This document shows positions 12,379 through 22,790 of a stretch of 64,000 nucleotides of DNA, in pieces (positions within the stretch are counted from its first letter, which is position 1; each line of letters opens with the position of its first letter). Under the pieces are notes generated by a model. It did not search any database. It was not told the DNA's origin and worked only from the letters and a program-made list of their open reading frames with translations. Location of the stretch: assembly GCF_003597395.2 (NCBI RefSeq), contig NC_133771.1:62503685-62567684 (forward strand), given 5' to 3'. The stretch is from Chelonoidis abingdonii (taxonomy: Eukaryota > Chordata > Testudines > Testudinidae). The translations under genes and the position numbers were made by a program.

Positions 12379-15300
12379 TTAGGGATTTGTCACAAACCTT
12401 AAATGTAAGTCATTTTGCGGGGTTCTCTTATTCAATTTACCAAACTCATGATTTTTCATCAGAGATTATCAACTACAACTTGGAGTGAGAAATATCTCAG
12501 AAAGATAAATGTATGGATAGGGTGTTTAAGTACATAAAATACTGGGACAAATGATCAAATCTTTATGCATCAACTTGCATATCTAAAAAGGTTTTTAGAA
12601 TCTCAAAGATATTCTCAAAAACGGCTGGGCAAGCAATTAAATGCATACAGCTTTTTGAAAGGAGGGTACACATTTAGGATACCTGATGATATTTTACATT
12701 GTGCCAAAACTGTTTTTTGCAAAAGGGTAGCTGGTTTGTAGCATTTCACTCAGACAGTGAAGGTAATGAAAAAAGCAGAAAGTAAATTTTGATAAAAAAC
12801 TTATTACTGAAATATTTGTTCAGAGGGGGAAAAACCTACAGACTCACTTAATACATGAAGTAATGTCAGAGAAATAATAGGAATATACTTGGTAAATTGC
12901 AGAGATTAAATTTCCATTAAAATGCCATTATTTCTTTCAGTGTAACAGGACAGTAATTAGAATAGTTGCTAGAGTAGTTTTTTTTTGTTACATTTACTGA
13001 GACTTCACTGGACAGAGAAAACCTTTGATATCAGGGCTTGTGTGCCACTGAATATGCGTGTTTTACCTCATCATATAAAGATATCAGGTAAAATTCATGT
13101 GGCATCTGGTAAAGCTTTAGGGTGTGTGCAGATATTGTCGATCATTAGTTCAGTTTTCCAAGCAAAAGGATACGAACAAAAACATTTATCCCTTTCTGGT
13201 TTTGCAGTAGTATTTTTCATTTTCACAAATGCAGAATGGAAAGTATTGTAGGACAGCAGACATTGCACACTACCTCATTATGAAAATACTACACCCCTGC
13301 TGATATGTTAGTAGCCATTTTTTAAATAAAATCTTGCCCTTATATTCTATGCTAGTTGTGCATGGACCACTCCCCTTGGTTCTGTGGTCTCAGAGAATGA
13401 GTGTAGAATATTGTATGCATTGTAGATTATGAATGTCCACAGTTTTCTTATGTTTCCTATGTAATCTGTTGCAGATGTATGTGGGAAACATTTTCTATTT
13501 ATAATACTATATTGCTGAGACCAAACAAATGAGAAATAGCAAATTCTACATGTATTAGTAGGAAACCTTGGCATGCCAACATATTACCCAATGGAATTTA
13601 CTTTGTCATGCAGGAGAATGCTGACTGAACAACCTGGTGACAAAGGCAGTAAAGTTCAGTGGTAGCACTCAATCAGGATAGACCAAGAGGATATCAAGAA
13701 ATTGATGATAAATGGGCACAAAAATCCAGCATGGCAATTATTTCCAGTTGATTGAATTAGTCTTCTAACATCAGAAAAGCTGAGTCAGTCTATGAAGGGA
13801 CAGTTTGATGTTAGTATACAGGGTTGATCCCTTCCTACCTTATGTGGTATATGTTGATATTTATCTTGAATAATAAGTTGATGTTGTATGGCTATGGAAT
13901 CATTTGGCTGCCACGAAACATGGAGCAAGAGATCTTCTTGAACAAGAGGTATTTGTTAACCAGAAGAGTAACCAATTATAAACACTTCAAAAAGATTTTC
14001 CAGCAACAATCCCAGCTCAGCTCTCTGTTGTTTATCAGAGACCACATCTTGTATGGAACCCTGTACAGCACACAGAGACATCTAGTGATAGGTTTACTTG
14101 CAATATATAATTCAATCATACCAGCTACTTCAGGTTGGAAAACAAGAATTCCATTGCATGAAAAATGTCAAGATTTCACAATTTTTTTTGTTTGCATCAG
14201 AACAAAAACTAAGCCTTTTGAATTTTTTTCATGAAGAGGGAGAGCAACATATCCCAGAGCAGTCAATAGCCAAGTAATTAGACCACTCATGAGGAATGTG
14301 GGAGACCCAGTCTCAGGTCTCAAATTCCCAACCAGCTCTATTCAGAGCACAAAGTATAAGTAATGCCCACAGGAGAGTTCACATTTACCATGCTGGGATG
14401 GAGTGAGGGAGATGTGACTTATAAAATTATCGCACACCGGTGTAAATAAGAATACTGCTGTATACACTCCAAATAAAATTTAACATAAAGACCTTGGAAT
14501 AAGGCAGTCATATGGAAAAATAGCCAAAGTACTCTCCTGTTATGTAACATTTATTAAAAACTAACAAAAACAAATCAGTGTAGTGTAGATTTGCCCAAAG
14601 AAACAGAAACACAAGCTTCAGTCACAGGCAACAGGTTTGCTGAGCTGAGTAGCAGCAGCAAAGCCACTCATAGCTGCTCAATTTTGCCCTCACCAGGAGG
14701 TGACCCTACAATCAGTAGGACTTGTTAGAAAGAATTTTAGATAATACTGATATTTTTAAAAGAAAAATGACAGAGTGCCTATCATGGTTCCCTTAACTTT
14801 AATACATTTCCCAGGATTTATATGACTCCTTTGGCTACAAAAAATATTCCCTGACAGATCATCTTCTGTCTGTTGGAAATGTCAGTTGACTCTGGAGACA
14901 TCATACTTTCTAGGCCTGCCAGTTACTTTTAAATCATTGCTGCAATGTTTTCCTATACAATTTCTCTTAAGAAGTGAAACCAAAATCCTGTCTTTGAACA
15001 TTTGCTCTCTCTCGATCACTTACTCTAATCAGCTGGATGTTCAGGTATCTTCTTCTGCTTAGCAATTCTCAGAGCAGAAATTGTATCTTATTTTTCCAGA
15101 AAAGATGGAGGGTATAGTAAGTATCTTTACATAACACTAAAATAACTTTTCTCTTGAGCGCAGACAGATTGCCTGCATTCACTAGCGATGATCCGATCCA
15201 GATGCCTTTGTCATACAGCCTCTCTGTCAGTCTTATCCACTCGTGGAATGATGTGAAATTTTGGGAGTTATGCATATTTCATAGCTGTAGACACAGAAAG

Positions 15301-15775
15301 CAGGTGTGTTGTGAAAATATTTTTCTGTTCTGGCTTTAACCTACTTATCAGTATTTCTAAAAGTTTAATGGTTAAAAGTCAAGAATTATAGTAAACAAAT
15401 AATAGCAACCCAATGTGGTGTTAATAATTTATATGCCCTAGATACTTTCACCTAAAATGGCAGTTTTCCTCTTATATATATTAAACCAGTATGTGTTTGC
15501 TACAGACATAGATGGGAACGACTATGGTGTACTAGTCTCCCATTTAAAAAGTTTTAAAATGCCAAATTATTGTAAATTAGTGCAGCTCCTTTAACTTCAG
15601 TGGAGTTAAACCATTGTACATTACCATAGATTCTGGCCCAATACAATTATACAAAAACAGGAATGACTATAGTAGCCCCCAGGAGGCAATATGATTATTC
15701 AGATGCATTACATTTTATTGGCCAGACAAATAACCTTGAGGAACTCAAGAGGGACCTTGACAATTGAGCAGCATG
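12379..15775. other. unique AT-rich DNA with minor repeat remnants
   Basis: No gene is recognised. A tRNA-head SINE-like remnant sits at 14255-14345. A fragment at about 15575-15645 ('cagtggagttaaaccattgt ... agattctggccca') resembles the palindromic family at 41594-41710. The 136-codon ORF at 13824-14234 has no domain or splice evidence. Confidence 0.45.
14255..14345 (+). repeat. MIR-like tRNA-head SINE remnant (tentative)
   Basis: The stretch 'aattagaccactcatgagga ... atgtgggagacccagtctca ... caaattccc' resembles the decayed tRNA head of old amniote SINEs ('agtggttagagcactc ... gggagacccaggttcaattc'). Both promoter boxes are mutated, so the call rests on the overall layout. Confidence 0.35.
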
Positions 15776-16827
15776 ATAGACTCATAAACACATACATATT
15801 AAGGCATGATGGGACTGTTGTCATCATCTAGTCTGATCTTCTGCATATTGCAGGCCTCAGAATCTCACCCATCCACTCCTGTAATAGGCCCATAACCTCT
15901 GGCTTAGTTACTGAAGTCCTCAAATCATGGTTTAAAGACTTCAAGTTACACAGAATCCATCATTTACTCTGATTTAAACCAGCAAGTGATCCGTGCCCCA
16001 TGTTGCAGAGGAAGATGAAAAAAATTCCAGGGGCTCTGCCAATCTGACCTGGGGGAAATTCCTTTCTGACCCCAAATATGGTGATCAATTGAATTCTGAG
16101 CATGTGGGCAGGCAGCTGGAAAAAAAATTCTCTCTAGTAACTTGGAGCCCTCCCCATCTACTGCACCAGCTGTGGCCATTGGGGATTTTTGTTGCTGGCA
16201 GTCACAGATGGGCCACATGCCACTGTAGGCAACATCATACCATCCCCCCAATACAATTATCAAGCTTAGCCATGAAACAAGTTAGGTTTTTTGCCCCCAC
16301 TGCTCCTCTTGGAAGTAGGGTTGCCAACTTGCTAATGTCACAAACACAAACACCCTTGCCCCACCCATTCCCTGAGGCAACACCTCTTCTCCAAGGCCCC
16401 ACCCCCTCCCTCCATCACTCGCTCTCCCCCACCATCAGTCACTTTCACCGGGCTAGGGCAGGGGTTAGGGTGCAGGAGGGAGTGCGGGATCTGGGAGGGT
16501 GTTTGGGTGCAGGAGGAGGATCCGGGCTGGGGCAGTTCCCAGACAATGGGAGCTGCAGAGTTGGCATTCAGGGAGGGGGTAGCATGCTGAGACCCCAGCC
16601 TCCCCACCAGGGGCTACAGGGACATGCCAGTTGCTTTCATGAGCGGAGCCAGGGTATGCAGGAAGCCTGCCTTAGCCCCACTGCGCCCCTGGACTTTTAG
16701 TGCCTAAAATCTCTAAGGTTGGCTTCAGTAGCCTCTGGGAGATGGAACCCAAATCCAGGAAATTCCCAGCAAAACAGGGAGGGTTGGTAACCCTAGCTGG
16801 AAGGCTATTTCAGAATTTCACTCACAA
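15776..16827 (-). mobile_element. CR1-A LINE, 3' part (outer element of nest)
   Basis: CR1-type sequence in minus orientation, beginning 'tagactcata' and including 'ctccactcctgtaataggcc'-like and 'ggaaattcctttctgacccc' segments typical of turtle CR1 3' regions. It is interrupted by a MITE at 16316-16795. It resumes as 'tggaaggctatttcagaatt' and 'tcactc', then breaks where CR1-B was inserted. The continuation of the same consensus ('atggttagaaaccttcatca ... atttcaagcctaaa') is found at 20031 on the far side of CR1-B, so both pieces are one older insertion. Confidence 0.85.
16316..16795. mobile_element. non-autonomous DNA transposon inside CR1-A
   Basis: Terminal inverted repeats 'tagggttgccaact' on the left and 'gggttggtaaccctag' on the right bound a GC-rich interior inside CR1-A. 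The flanks 'cttggaag' (16308-16315) and 'gctggaag' (16796-16803) look like a decayed 8-base target duplication, which would fit a hAT-type element. The 235-codon + strand ORF that starts in CR1-A and runs through this element is a fusion of repeat sequences and not a gene. Confidence 0.75.
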
Positions 16828-17323
16828 GAATGGCCATACTGGGTCAGACCAAAGGCCATCTATCCCAGTAGCCTGTCTTCTGACAGTGGCCAATGCCAGG
16901 TGACCCAAAGGGAATGAACAGAAAAGGTAATCATCAAGTGATCCATTCCCTGTTGCTCATTCCCAGCTTCTGGCAAACAGAGGCTAGGAACACCATCCCT
17001 GCTCATACTGGCTAATAGCCATTGATGGACCTATCCTCCATGAATTTATCTAGTTCTTTTCTGAACTTTGTTATATTCTTGGCCTTCACAACATCCTCTG
17101 GCAAGGAGTTCTACAGCTTGACTGTGTATTATGTGAAAGAATACTTGTTTTAAACCTATTAATGTCATTTGGTGGCCCCTAGCTATTGTGTTATGAGAAG
17201 GAGTAAATAACACTTCCTTATTTACTTTCTCCACACCAGTGATGATATTATAGATCTCAATCATATCCACCCTTAGTCTTCTCTTTTCCAAGATGAAAAG
17301 TCCCAGGATTATTAATCTTTTCT

Positions 17324-17445
17324 AGGGTGACCAGATGTCCCGATTTTATAGGGACAGTCCCGAGTTTTGGGTCTTTTTCTTATATAGGCTCCTATTACCC
17401 CCTACTGCCTGTCCCGATTTTTCCCACTTGCTGTCTGGTCACTCT
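17324..17445. mobile_element. 122-base DNA transposon (MITE) inside CR1-B
   Basis: Inverted ends 'agggtgaccagatgtcccg' and 'tgtctggtcactct' flank a short interior ('ataggctcctattaccccct'). The neighbouring CR1 sequence is duplicated: 'aatcttttct' precedes and 'aatctcttct' follows, 9 of 10 matching, so the target duplication is about 8-10 bases. Removing the element restores the normal CR1 reading. This is a familiar turtle MITE whose class I do not assign with certainty. Confidence 0.8.
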
Positions 17446-17482
17446 AATCTCTTCTCATACTGGAGCTGTTCCATATCCCTGA

Positions 17483-18757
17483 TCATTTTTTGTTGTTCTT
17501 TTCTGAACCTTTTCCAAATCCAATACCTTTTTTGAAATGGGATGACAACATCTGCACGCAGTATTCAAGATGTGGGAGTACCATGGATTTATATAAAGGC
17601 AACATGATATTTTCTGTCTTATTATCTATCCCTTTCTTAATGATTCCCAACATTCTGTTCACTTTTTTTGACTGCCACTGCACATTGAGTGGATGTTTTC
17701 AGAGAACTATCCACAAAGACTCCAAGAGCTCTTTCTTGAGTGGTCACAGCTAATTTCACCCCATTCATTTTATATGTATAGTTGGGATTATGTTTTACAA
17801 TGTGTATTGCTTTGCATTTATCAACATTGAATTTCCTCTGCCATTTGGTTGCCCAGTCACCCAGTTTTGAGAGATCTTTTTGTAGCTCTTTGCAATCTAC
17901 CTGGGATGTAACTATCTTGAGTAGTTTTGTATCATCTGCAAATTTTGCCACCTCACTGCTTACCCCTTTTTCTAGATCATTTATGAATATGTTGAATACA
18001 ACCAGTCCCAGTACAGACCCCTGGGGGACATCAGTATTTGCTTCTCTCCATTCTGAAAACTGACCATTTATTCCTACCCTTTGTATTCTATCCTTTACCC
18101 AGTTATCAATCCATGAGAGAACCTTCCCTCTTATCCCATGACTGCTTACTTTGCTTAAGAGCCTTTGGTGAGGGACCTTGCAAAGGCTTTTGGAAAATCT
18201 AAATACACTATATCCACTGGATCCCCCTTGTCCACATGCTTGTTGAGTCCCTCAAAGAATTATACTAGATTGGTGAGTCATGATTTCCCTTTACAAAAAA
18301 CATGTTGACTATTCCCCAACAAATGGTGTTCATCTATGTGTTTGAGAATTTTGTTCTTTACTATAGTTTCAACCAGTTTGTCTAGTACTGAAGTCAGGCT
18401 TACCTGCTAGTAATTACCGGGGTCACCTCCGGAGCTCTTTTAAAAAATTGGCATCACATTAGCTATCCTCCAGTCATTTGGTACAGAAGCTGATTTAAAT
18501 GATAGCTTACATACCACAATTTCACATACTGCAATTTCACATATGAGTTCCTTCAGAACTCTTGAGTGAATACCATCTGGTCCTGGAGACTTATCACTGT
18601 TTAATTTATCAATTTGTTCCAAAATATCCTCTAATGACACCTCAATCTGGGACAGTTCCTCACATCTGTTACCTGAGAAGAATGGCTCAGGTTTGGGAAT
18701 CTCCCTCACATCCTCATCTGTGAAGACCAATGCAAAGAATTCATTTAGTTTCTTCAC
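17483..18757 (-). pseudogene. CR1-B reverse transcriptase remains
   Basis: Three minus-strand open pieces cover much of a CR1 reverse transcriptase. The rightmost (18440-18757) carries 'NSDKSPGPDGIHSRVLKEL', the conserved fingers-domain motif of CR1/jockey-type RTs. The middle piece (17637-17951) begins with 'FADDTKLLK', whose paired aspartates are the RT catalytic motif. The leftmost (17483-17683) has 'YKSMVLPHLEYCVQ', typical of the thumb region. They overlap or are separated by frameshifts and stops, so no functional protein could be made. The enzyme would have copied CR1 RNA at the nicked target; here it is fossil sequence. Confidence 0.88.
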
Positions 18758-19178
18758 AGTGGCCTTATTGTCCTTGAATGCTCCTTTAGCATCTCAATCA
18801 TCCAGTGGCTCCACTGGTTGTTTAGCAGGCTTCCTGCTTCTGATGTATTTAAACATTTTTTTGCTATTACTTTTTGAGTCGTTCTTCAAATTCTTTTATG
18901 GCCTTCCTAATTATATTTTTACACTTCATTTGCAAGAGTTTATGCTCCTTTCTATTTTCCTCATTAGGATTTAACTTCCACTTATTAAAGGATGCCTCTG
19001 TGCCTCTCACTGCTCCTTCTACTTCGTTGTTTAGCTGTGGTGGCTCTTTTTTGGTTCTCTGACTATATTTTTTAATTTGGGGTATACATTTAAGTTGAGC
19101 CTCTATTATGGTGTCTTTAAAAAGTTTCCACGCAGCTTGCAGGGATTTTACTTTTGGGGCTGTGCCTGTTAATTTCTG

Positions 19179-20052
19179 TTAAACTAACTTCCTCGTTTTT
19201 GTGTAGTTCCCCTTTCTGAAATTAAATGCAACAGTGTTGGGAAACTGTGGTGTTTTCTCTGCCACAGGGATGTTAAATTTAATTATATTGTGGTCACTAT
19301 TACCAAGCGGTCCAGCTATATTCACCTCTTGGACCTGATCCTGTGCTCCACTCAGGTCCGGCTTTAGGAACTGCGGGGCCTGATTCAAATACCCAGCGGC
19401 GGTCCGGCTCTTCGGAGGCACTTCAGTGGTGAGGGGTCCTTCACTCGCTCCAGGTCTTCCACAGCACTGAAAGACCTCCCGCCACCGAAATGCCATGGAA
19501 GACCTTGAGTGAGTGATGGACCCCCCAGCTGCCGAAATGCCACCAAAGACCCAGACCAGTGGTGGGTGAGTAAAATATATTAAAAAATTAAAAAGGCATG
19601 AAAGGCGCAGGGCCCGATTCTGGGGAATTGGCCTAAAGCCAGCCCTAGCTCCACTTAGGACTAAATCAAGAATTGCCTCTCCTCTTGTGGGTTCCAGAAC
19701 TAGCTGATCCAAGAAGTAGTCATTTAAGCTGTCAAGAAACTTTATCTCTGCATCCGTTCCTGAGGTGATATGTACCTAGTCAATATGGGGATTATTGAAA
19801 TCCCCCATTGTTATTGAGTTTTTTATTTTAATAGCCTCTCTAATCTCCCTGAGCATTTCAGAGTCACTATCACCATCCTGGTAATATATCCCTACTGCTA
19901 TAATTATTCAAGCATGGAATTACTATCCATAGAGATTCTATGTCACAGTTTGGTTCATTTAAGATTTTTACTTCATTTGATTCTATGCTTTCTTTCACAT
20001 ATAGTGCCACTCTGCCACCAGCACTCCTCTCATGGTTAGAAACCTTCATCAA
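19179..20052 (-). pseudogene. CR1-B APE-type endonuclease remains
   Basis: The piece at 19870-20052 includes 'RSAGGRVALYVKESI', a conserved part of the CR1 AP-endonuclease-like domain; its first residues come from flanking CR1-A. The piece at 19179-19712 has 'DQLVLEPTRGEAILDLVLS' at its start and 'GPLGNSDHNIIKF' near its end (about 19265-19303), containing the S-D-H catalytic motif of this nuclease family. Between these motifs roughly 100 codons are foreign: they come from the hAT element at 19353-19647. Element plus target duplication is 303 bases, an exact number of codons, so the frame stays open by chance. The catalytic N-terminus is missing. Confidence 0.85.
19353..19647. mobile_element. 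hAT-type non-autonomous transposon inside CR1-B
   Basis: The ends are 'caggtccggctttagg' and 'gcctaaagccagcccta', imperfect inverted repeats. A perfect 8-base target duplication, gctccact, flanks it (19345-19352 and 19648-19655), the hallmark of hAT transposition. The host CR1 reading resumes across the site. Length is 295 bases, with no coding capacity of its own. Confidence 0.9.
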
Positions 20053-20545
20053 ATTTCAAGCCTAAAATTATTAATGGCCAGTTTATATCCATTTGTTCTT
20101 GTGTCAAGATTGGTGCTTAACTTCTCTCTCCCTGGTATTTATCCCTCTGATGTATTTAAAGAGAGAATCATATCTCCTTTCAGCCTTCTCTTGATTAGGC
20201 TAAACAAGCCAAGCTCTTTGAGTCTCCTGCCTAAGAACATGACCTTGCACTTTGTGCTATTAAATTTCACCCATTTCTATTACTCCAGTTTTCAAGGTCC
20301 TCCAGATGTTCTTGTGTGATACCCTGGTCCTCCTCTGTATTGGCAATACCTCCCAAATTTGTGTTATCCACAAATTTTATTAGCATACTCCATTTTTTGT
20401 GCCAGGAACATGGATGAAAATATTCAATAAGATTGGTCCCAGGACAGATCCCTGAGGAATTCCACTAGAAAGAAACTTCCCTCCTGCCTTCTGCTGAATG
20501 AAATTCATTGTTGATATATACAAGCCAATGAACACTAGATTCAAT
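20031..20545 (-). mobile_element. CR1-A LINE, 5'-ward continuation
   Basis: Resumes the outer CR1 exactly where 16827 left it: 'catggttagaaaccttcatc', then 'ccatttgttcttgtgtcaag', 'ctaaacaagccaagctcttt', 'gtattggcaatacctcccaa' and 'agattggtcccaggacagat'. Part of the usual consensus is missing between 'gagtctcctgcctaagaaca' and 'tgaccttgcactttgtg', which indicates an internal deletion. The right boundary is blurred. Confidence 0.85.
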
Positions 20546-20574
20546 AATTTGAACTAATTAGGCCTATGCTCCTG

Positions 20575-21006
20575 GGCCCTGGCCAATTGGGGGCCCCCGG
20601 AAAAATGGGTGCCTCCGTACCCCAACCTGCTCCACCTGCCCGCCCATCTGGTGTTCCTGCTGGGGAGCAGGGCCGGGGCTTACCCCGCTGCACTCACCTG
20701 CCACTCCTGCCAGGAAGTGGGGTCTGGGTGCAGGGGCTTACCCTGCTCTGTCCACCCAGTGGTGCTATCAGAGTGTGGGACTTTCCCCACTCGACTGGCC
20801 CAGTGCTCTTGATGAGGAGCAGGGTCAAGTGCTGGGGCTTCTCCCTGCTCCCTGGCAGGACTGCTGGGTGGGTGAAGCATGGCAAGCTCCCGTGCCCTGA
20901 CCCTGCTCCCCAGCAGAAGCACTGGGGGGGGGGGATGGGGAGGTAGGGGAGACTGTAGGTGGAAGTGGTAGGGATAGGCCCCCACTTGCTCCAGCCCAGG
21001 GTCCCA
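20575..21006. mobile_element. GC-rich MITE-like block (tentative)
   Basis: A GC-rich block whose edges are weakly inverted ('ctgggccctggcc' at the left, 'ccagcccagggtccc' at the right). The interior has repeated 'gctccccagc' and 'ctggcagga' type words and a run of nine G near 20927. It looks like a decayed non-autonomous DNA transposon, but no target duplication is clear. Overlapping ORFs on both strands here are composition artefacts. Confidence 0.4.
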
Positions 21007-21029
21007 CAAAAAGGTTATCTTCCTCTGCA

Positions 21030-21148
21030 TGTTGGTTACCTTCTGCAGATCTGAAGAAGAGCTCCGTGAAGCTCGAAAGTTTGTTCCTTCCACTAGCAAA
21101 AACTGTTCTGATAAAAGCTATCACTTCACCTACTTTGTCTTTCTAAAT
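21030..21148 (+). mobile_element. Penelope-like element 3' fragment with hammerhead motif
   Basis: The segment 'cttctgcagatctgaagaag', 'agctccgtgaagctcgaaag' and then 'gataaaagctatcacttcac' and 'ctactttgtct' matches the pattern of turtle Penelope-like 3' regions, which usually read 'gaagaagagctctgtgtagc', 'tcgaaagcttgtctctttca' and 'ataaaagatattacctcacc'. It is a short truncated copy on the + strand. Confidence 0.65.
21051..21078 (+). ncRNA. hammerhead ribozyme catalytic core, probably decayed
   Basis: CTGAAGA (21051-21057) fits the CUGANGA core. It is followed by a perfect 5-base stem II (GAGCT 21059-21063 with AGCTC 21070-21074) closing the loop CCGTGA, then GAAA (21075-21078). Hammerhead motifs are known in Penelope-like elements, where the helix around the GAAA side is very short. 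Here the flanking stem I pairing (usually AGAC with GTCT in this family) is not convincing, so self-cleavage is doubtful. Confidence 0.55.
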
Positions 21149-21310
21149 ATGCATATGTTAATTATATGGCATTGACTGTAGTTCCACTCTAAAAAGTGAC
21201 TATGGAAAACCAGAAGTTTCTTATTTCTTACTGTTCTCTCTGTGTATTCCGACTCTCAGCTACTTGTCTTACTTACTGAAATAAGTCTCTACTGTTTTTT
21301 ATTCCTTCAG

Positions 21311-21496
21311 AGCCAATATGACCGACAGGGAGCTGTGTTTTTTCACTAAGTTCCAATTATCTTTGCCTGTGCAAACCTACTGGAGACAGTGCTACTGCAC
21401 GGGTGTCACTGGGGGGCTTAATTTACCTTGCAAAACCTTTATTATTGATGATGATGAATCAGAAGTGAAAAACTTCTATGGGAGGCAGATCCCAAG
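21311..21496 (+). CDS. candidate internal exon of an unidentified gene
   Basis: A 186-base segment is bracketed by good splice signals. The acceptor has a pyrimidine-rich tract ending 'ttttttattccttcag'; the donor is 'cccaag|gtgagt'. Exactly one frame is open across it (start phase 2, end phase 2), giving about 61 residues without a stop. It includes 'MTDRELCFFTKFQLSLPVQ', 'YWRQCYCTGVTGGLNLPCK' and an acidic 'IIDDDESEVKNF' before 'YGRQIP'. The segment is not repeat-like, and the other two frames stop quickly. The symmetric phase fits a cassette exon, with the surrounding window being intron. The in-frame ATG at 21318 could instead be a start. I do not recognise the protein family. A chance open frame between cryptic splice sites is possible. 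Confidence 0.42.
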
Positions 21497-22790
21497 GTGA
21501 GTTTACAAGGCTTACAATTGTGTGTGGGGGGGAGTATTTTTATTTGTAAATAGATCTGGAAAACTATTGACACATCATACATGTGGAGCTCAACTATGCC
21601 ATTTTTACTCAAGTTTTTGAAGTAGAAATGAATTTTTAATAGACATAAGATTTTGGAAGTATTATTTTTGCCACTAGAGGGCTCCAATTTTGCTTCATTA
21701 GTTCAAAAGAGATAGTGGAAGAATGAAAGATTTTTTTTAAAATTGAAGGGATGGAAATTGTAAACCTATTTGAGTGTAAATTAATCCCCAGTTGAATATA
21801 ACAACTTTAAAATTAAAAGTGTGACCATTACCTTAGACCACGATCTTGGATTTACAGCTTCATGAAAATGAGACTTAGTTATATAGCACTTCTTAAATAA
21901 AAATGCTAAAGAAAAACTGAAAAATAAGAGTTTTCCTGCATTTGAGCTCTATAGGTACTAGAGTGATTACGTCTATACAAAGCCACACAAAGAATAGCTT
22001 CCTGCATTTGTCTTCAGCTGGTGCCCCATCAGAGACACTAGGATTTTATCAATGTTATTGCTTTCATTTGGGAAGTCTGACAGGTTTAGAATCAGACGGA
22101 ATGTTTTTTTTAAAAAGTGATATTTTTACTGTAGGTCACATTTTGGGCCAGTCAACAATTATAGTACCTCTTTTAAGTATTAACATCAATTGTAGAACAA
22201 GTAGCTGTCTTCTACTCATCTAAAATCCTTTATGCAGTAATTCCCTGCATGACTACAACTGCTTCCATCCTCAAACTACTTTGCAGATATTAACAAATTA
22301 AATCCCCCAACATTCCTGTGAAGTAACCAATTATTATACCTATTCTGCTGGAAGGGAAATTGTTATATTCCTGGAGCCAGCAGAGAAGGAGATAGACACA
22401 GACACACAGAGGGAGTTGATGAAAACAAAGCTGCCTGCTCTGTGGCTTCATTGTTCTGGCTACAGCTGAAACTAACACAAGAATGGCGCTTTGCAGTGGG
22501 GAGGGAGGAAAGTACAGAGCCCTCTGAACATTTAAAGGGACATGCCATCACAGAAATAAGCACAGAGAGTTTCAATGACCTGCTCAAGGTCACACAGGAA
22601 TATTTCAGAGGTAGAACGATCAGATGTAAGGTGACCCAAACTAAACACAGTATTCCAAGTGAGTGCATACCAGTGAGTTACATCAAAGCATTATGTTTTC
22701 AGAATTATTTTCTAGTCTATTCTGCATACTTCCTAACAGTTAAAATTTTTGACTGCCACTGCACACAGAGAAAAGGTTTCCATTGAGATG
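21497..22790. other. intronic or intergenic DNA with an old MIR/L2-like remnant
   Basis: If 21311-21496 is an exon, this is the start of the downstream intron. Around 22280-22350 and 22555-22620 there are split pieces of an old amniote repeat ('cattcctgtgaagtaacca ... ttattatacctat' and 'gacctgctcaaggtcacaca'). They look like one MIR/L2-type copy interrupted by about 200 bases of unrecognised sequence. Nothing else is recognised. Confidence 0.45.

Larger units (their letters stand above)
16828..20030 (-). mobile_element. CR1-B LINE, long copy nested in CR1-A
   Basis: A 3.2 kb CR1 in minus orientation. Its 3' end is at the left ('gaatggccatactgggtcag'). Reading leftward from 20030 it contains part of the endonuclease, the reverse transcriptase and the 3' region. 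The 5' end is truncated inside the endonuclease. Two DNA transposons have inserted into it (17324-17445 and 19353-19647). The coding region is broken by stops and frameshifts. It sits inside CR1-A: the target reads '...tttcactc' on the left and 'actcctctcatggttagaaa' on the right, possibly with a short 'cactc' duplication. Confidence 0.92.

Noticed and set aside
15993..16700. 235-codon + strand ORF, the longest simple ORF of its region
   Set aside because: It runs through CR1-A and the MITE at 16316; the proline-rich part is repeat composition, and there is no domain or splice context.
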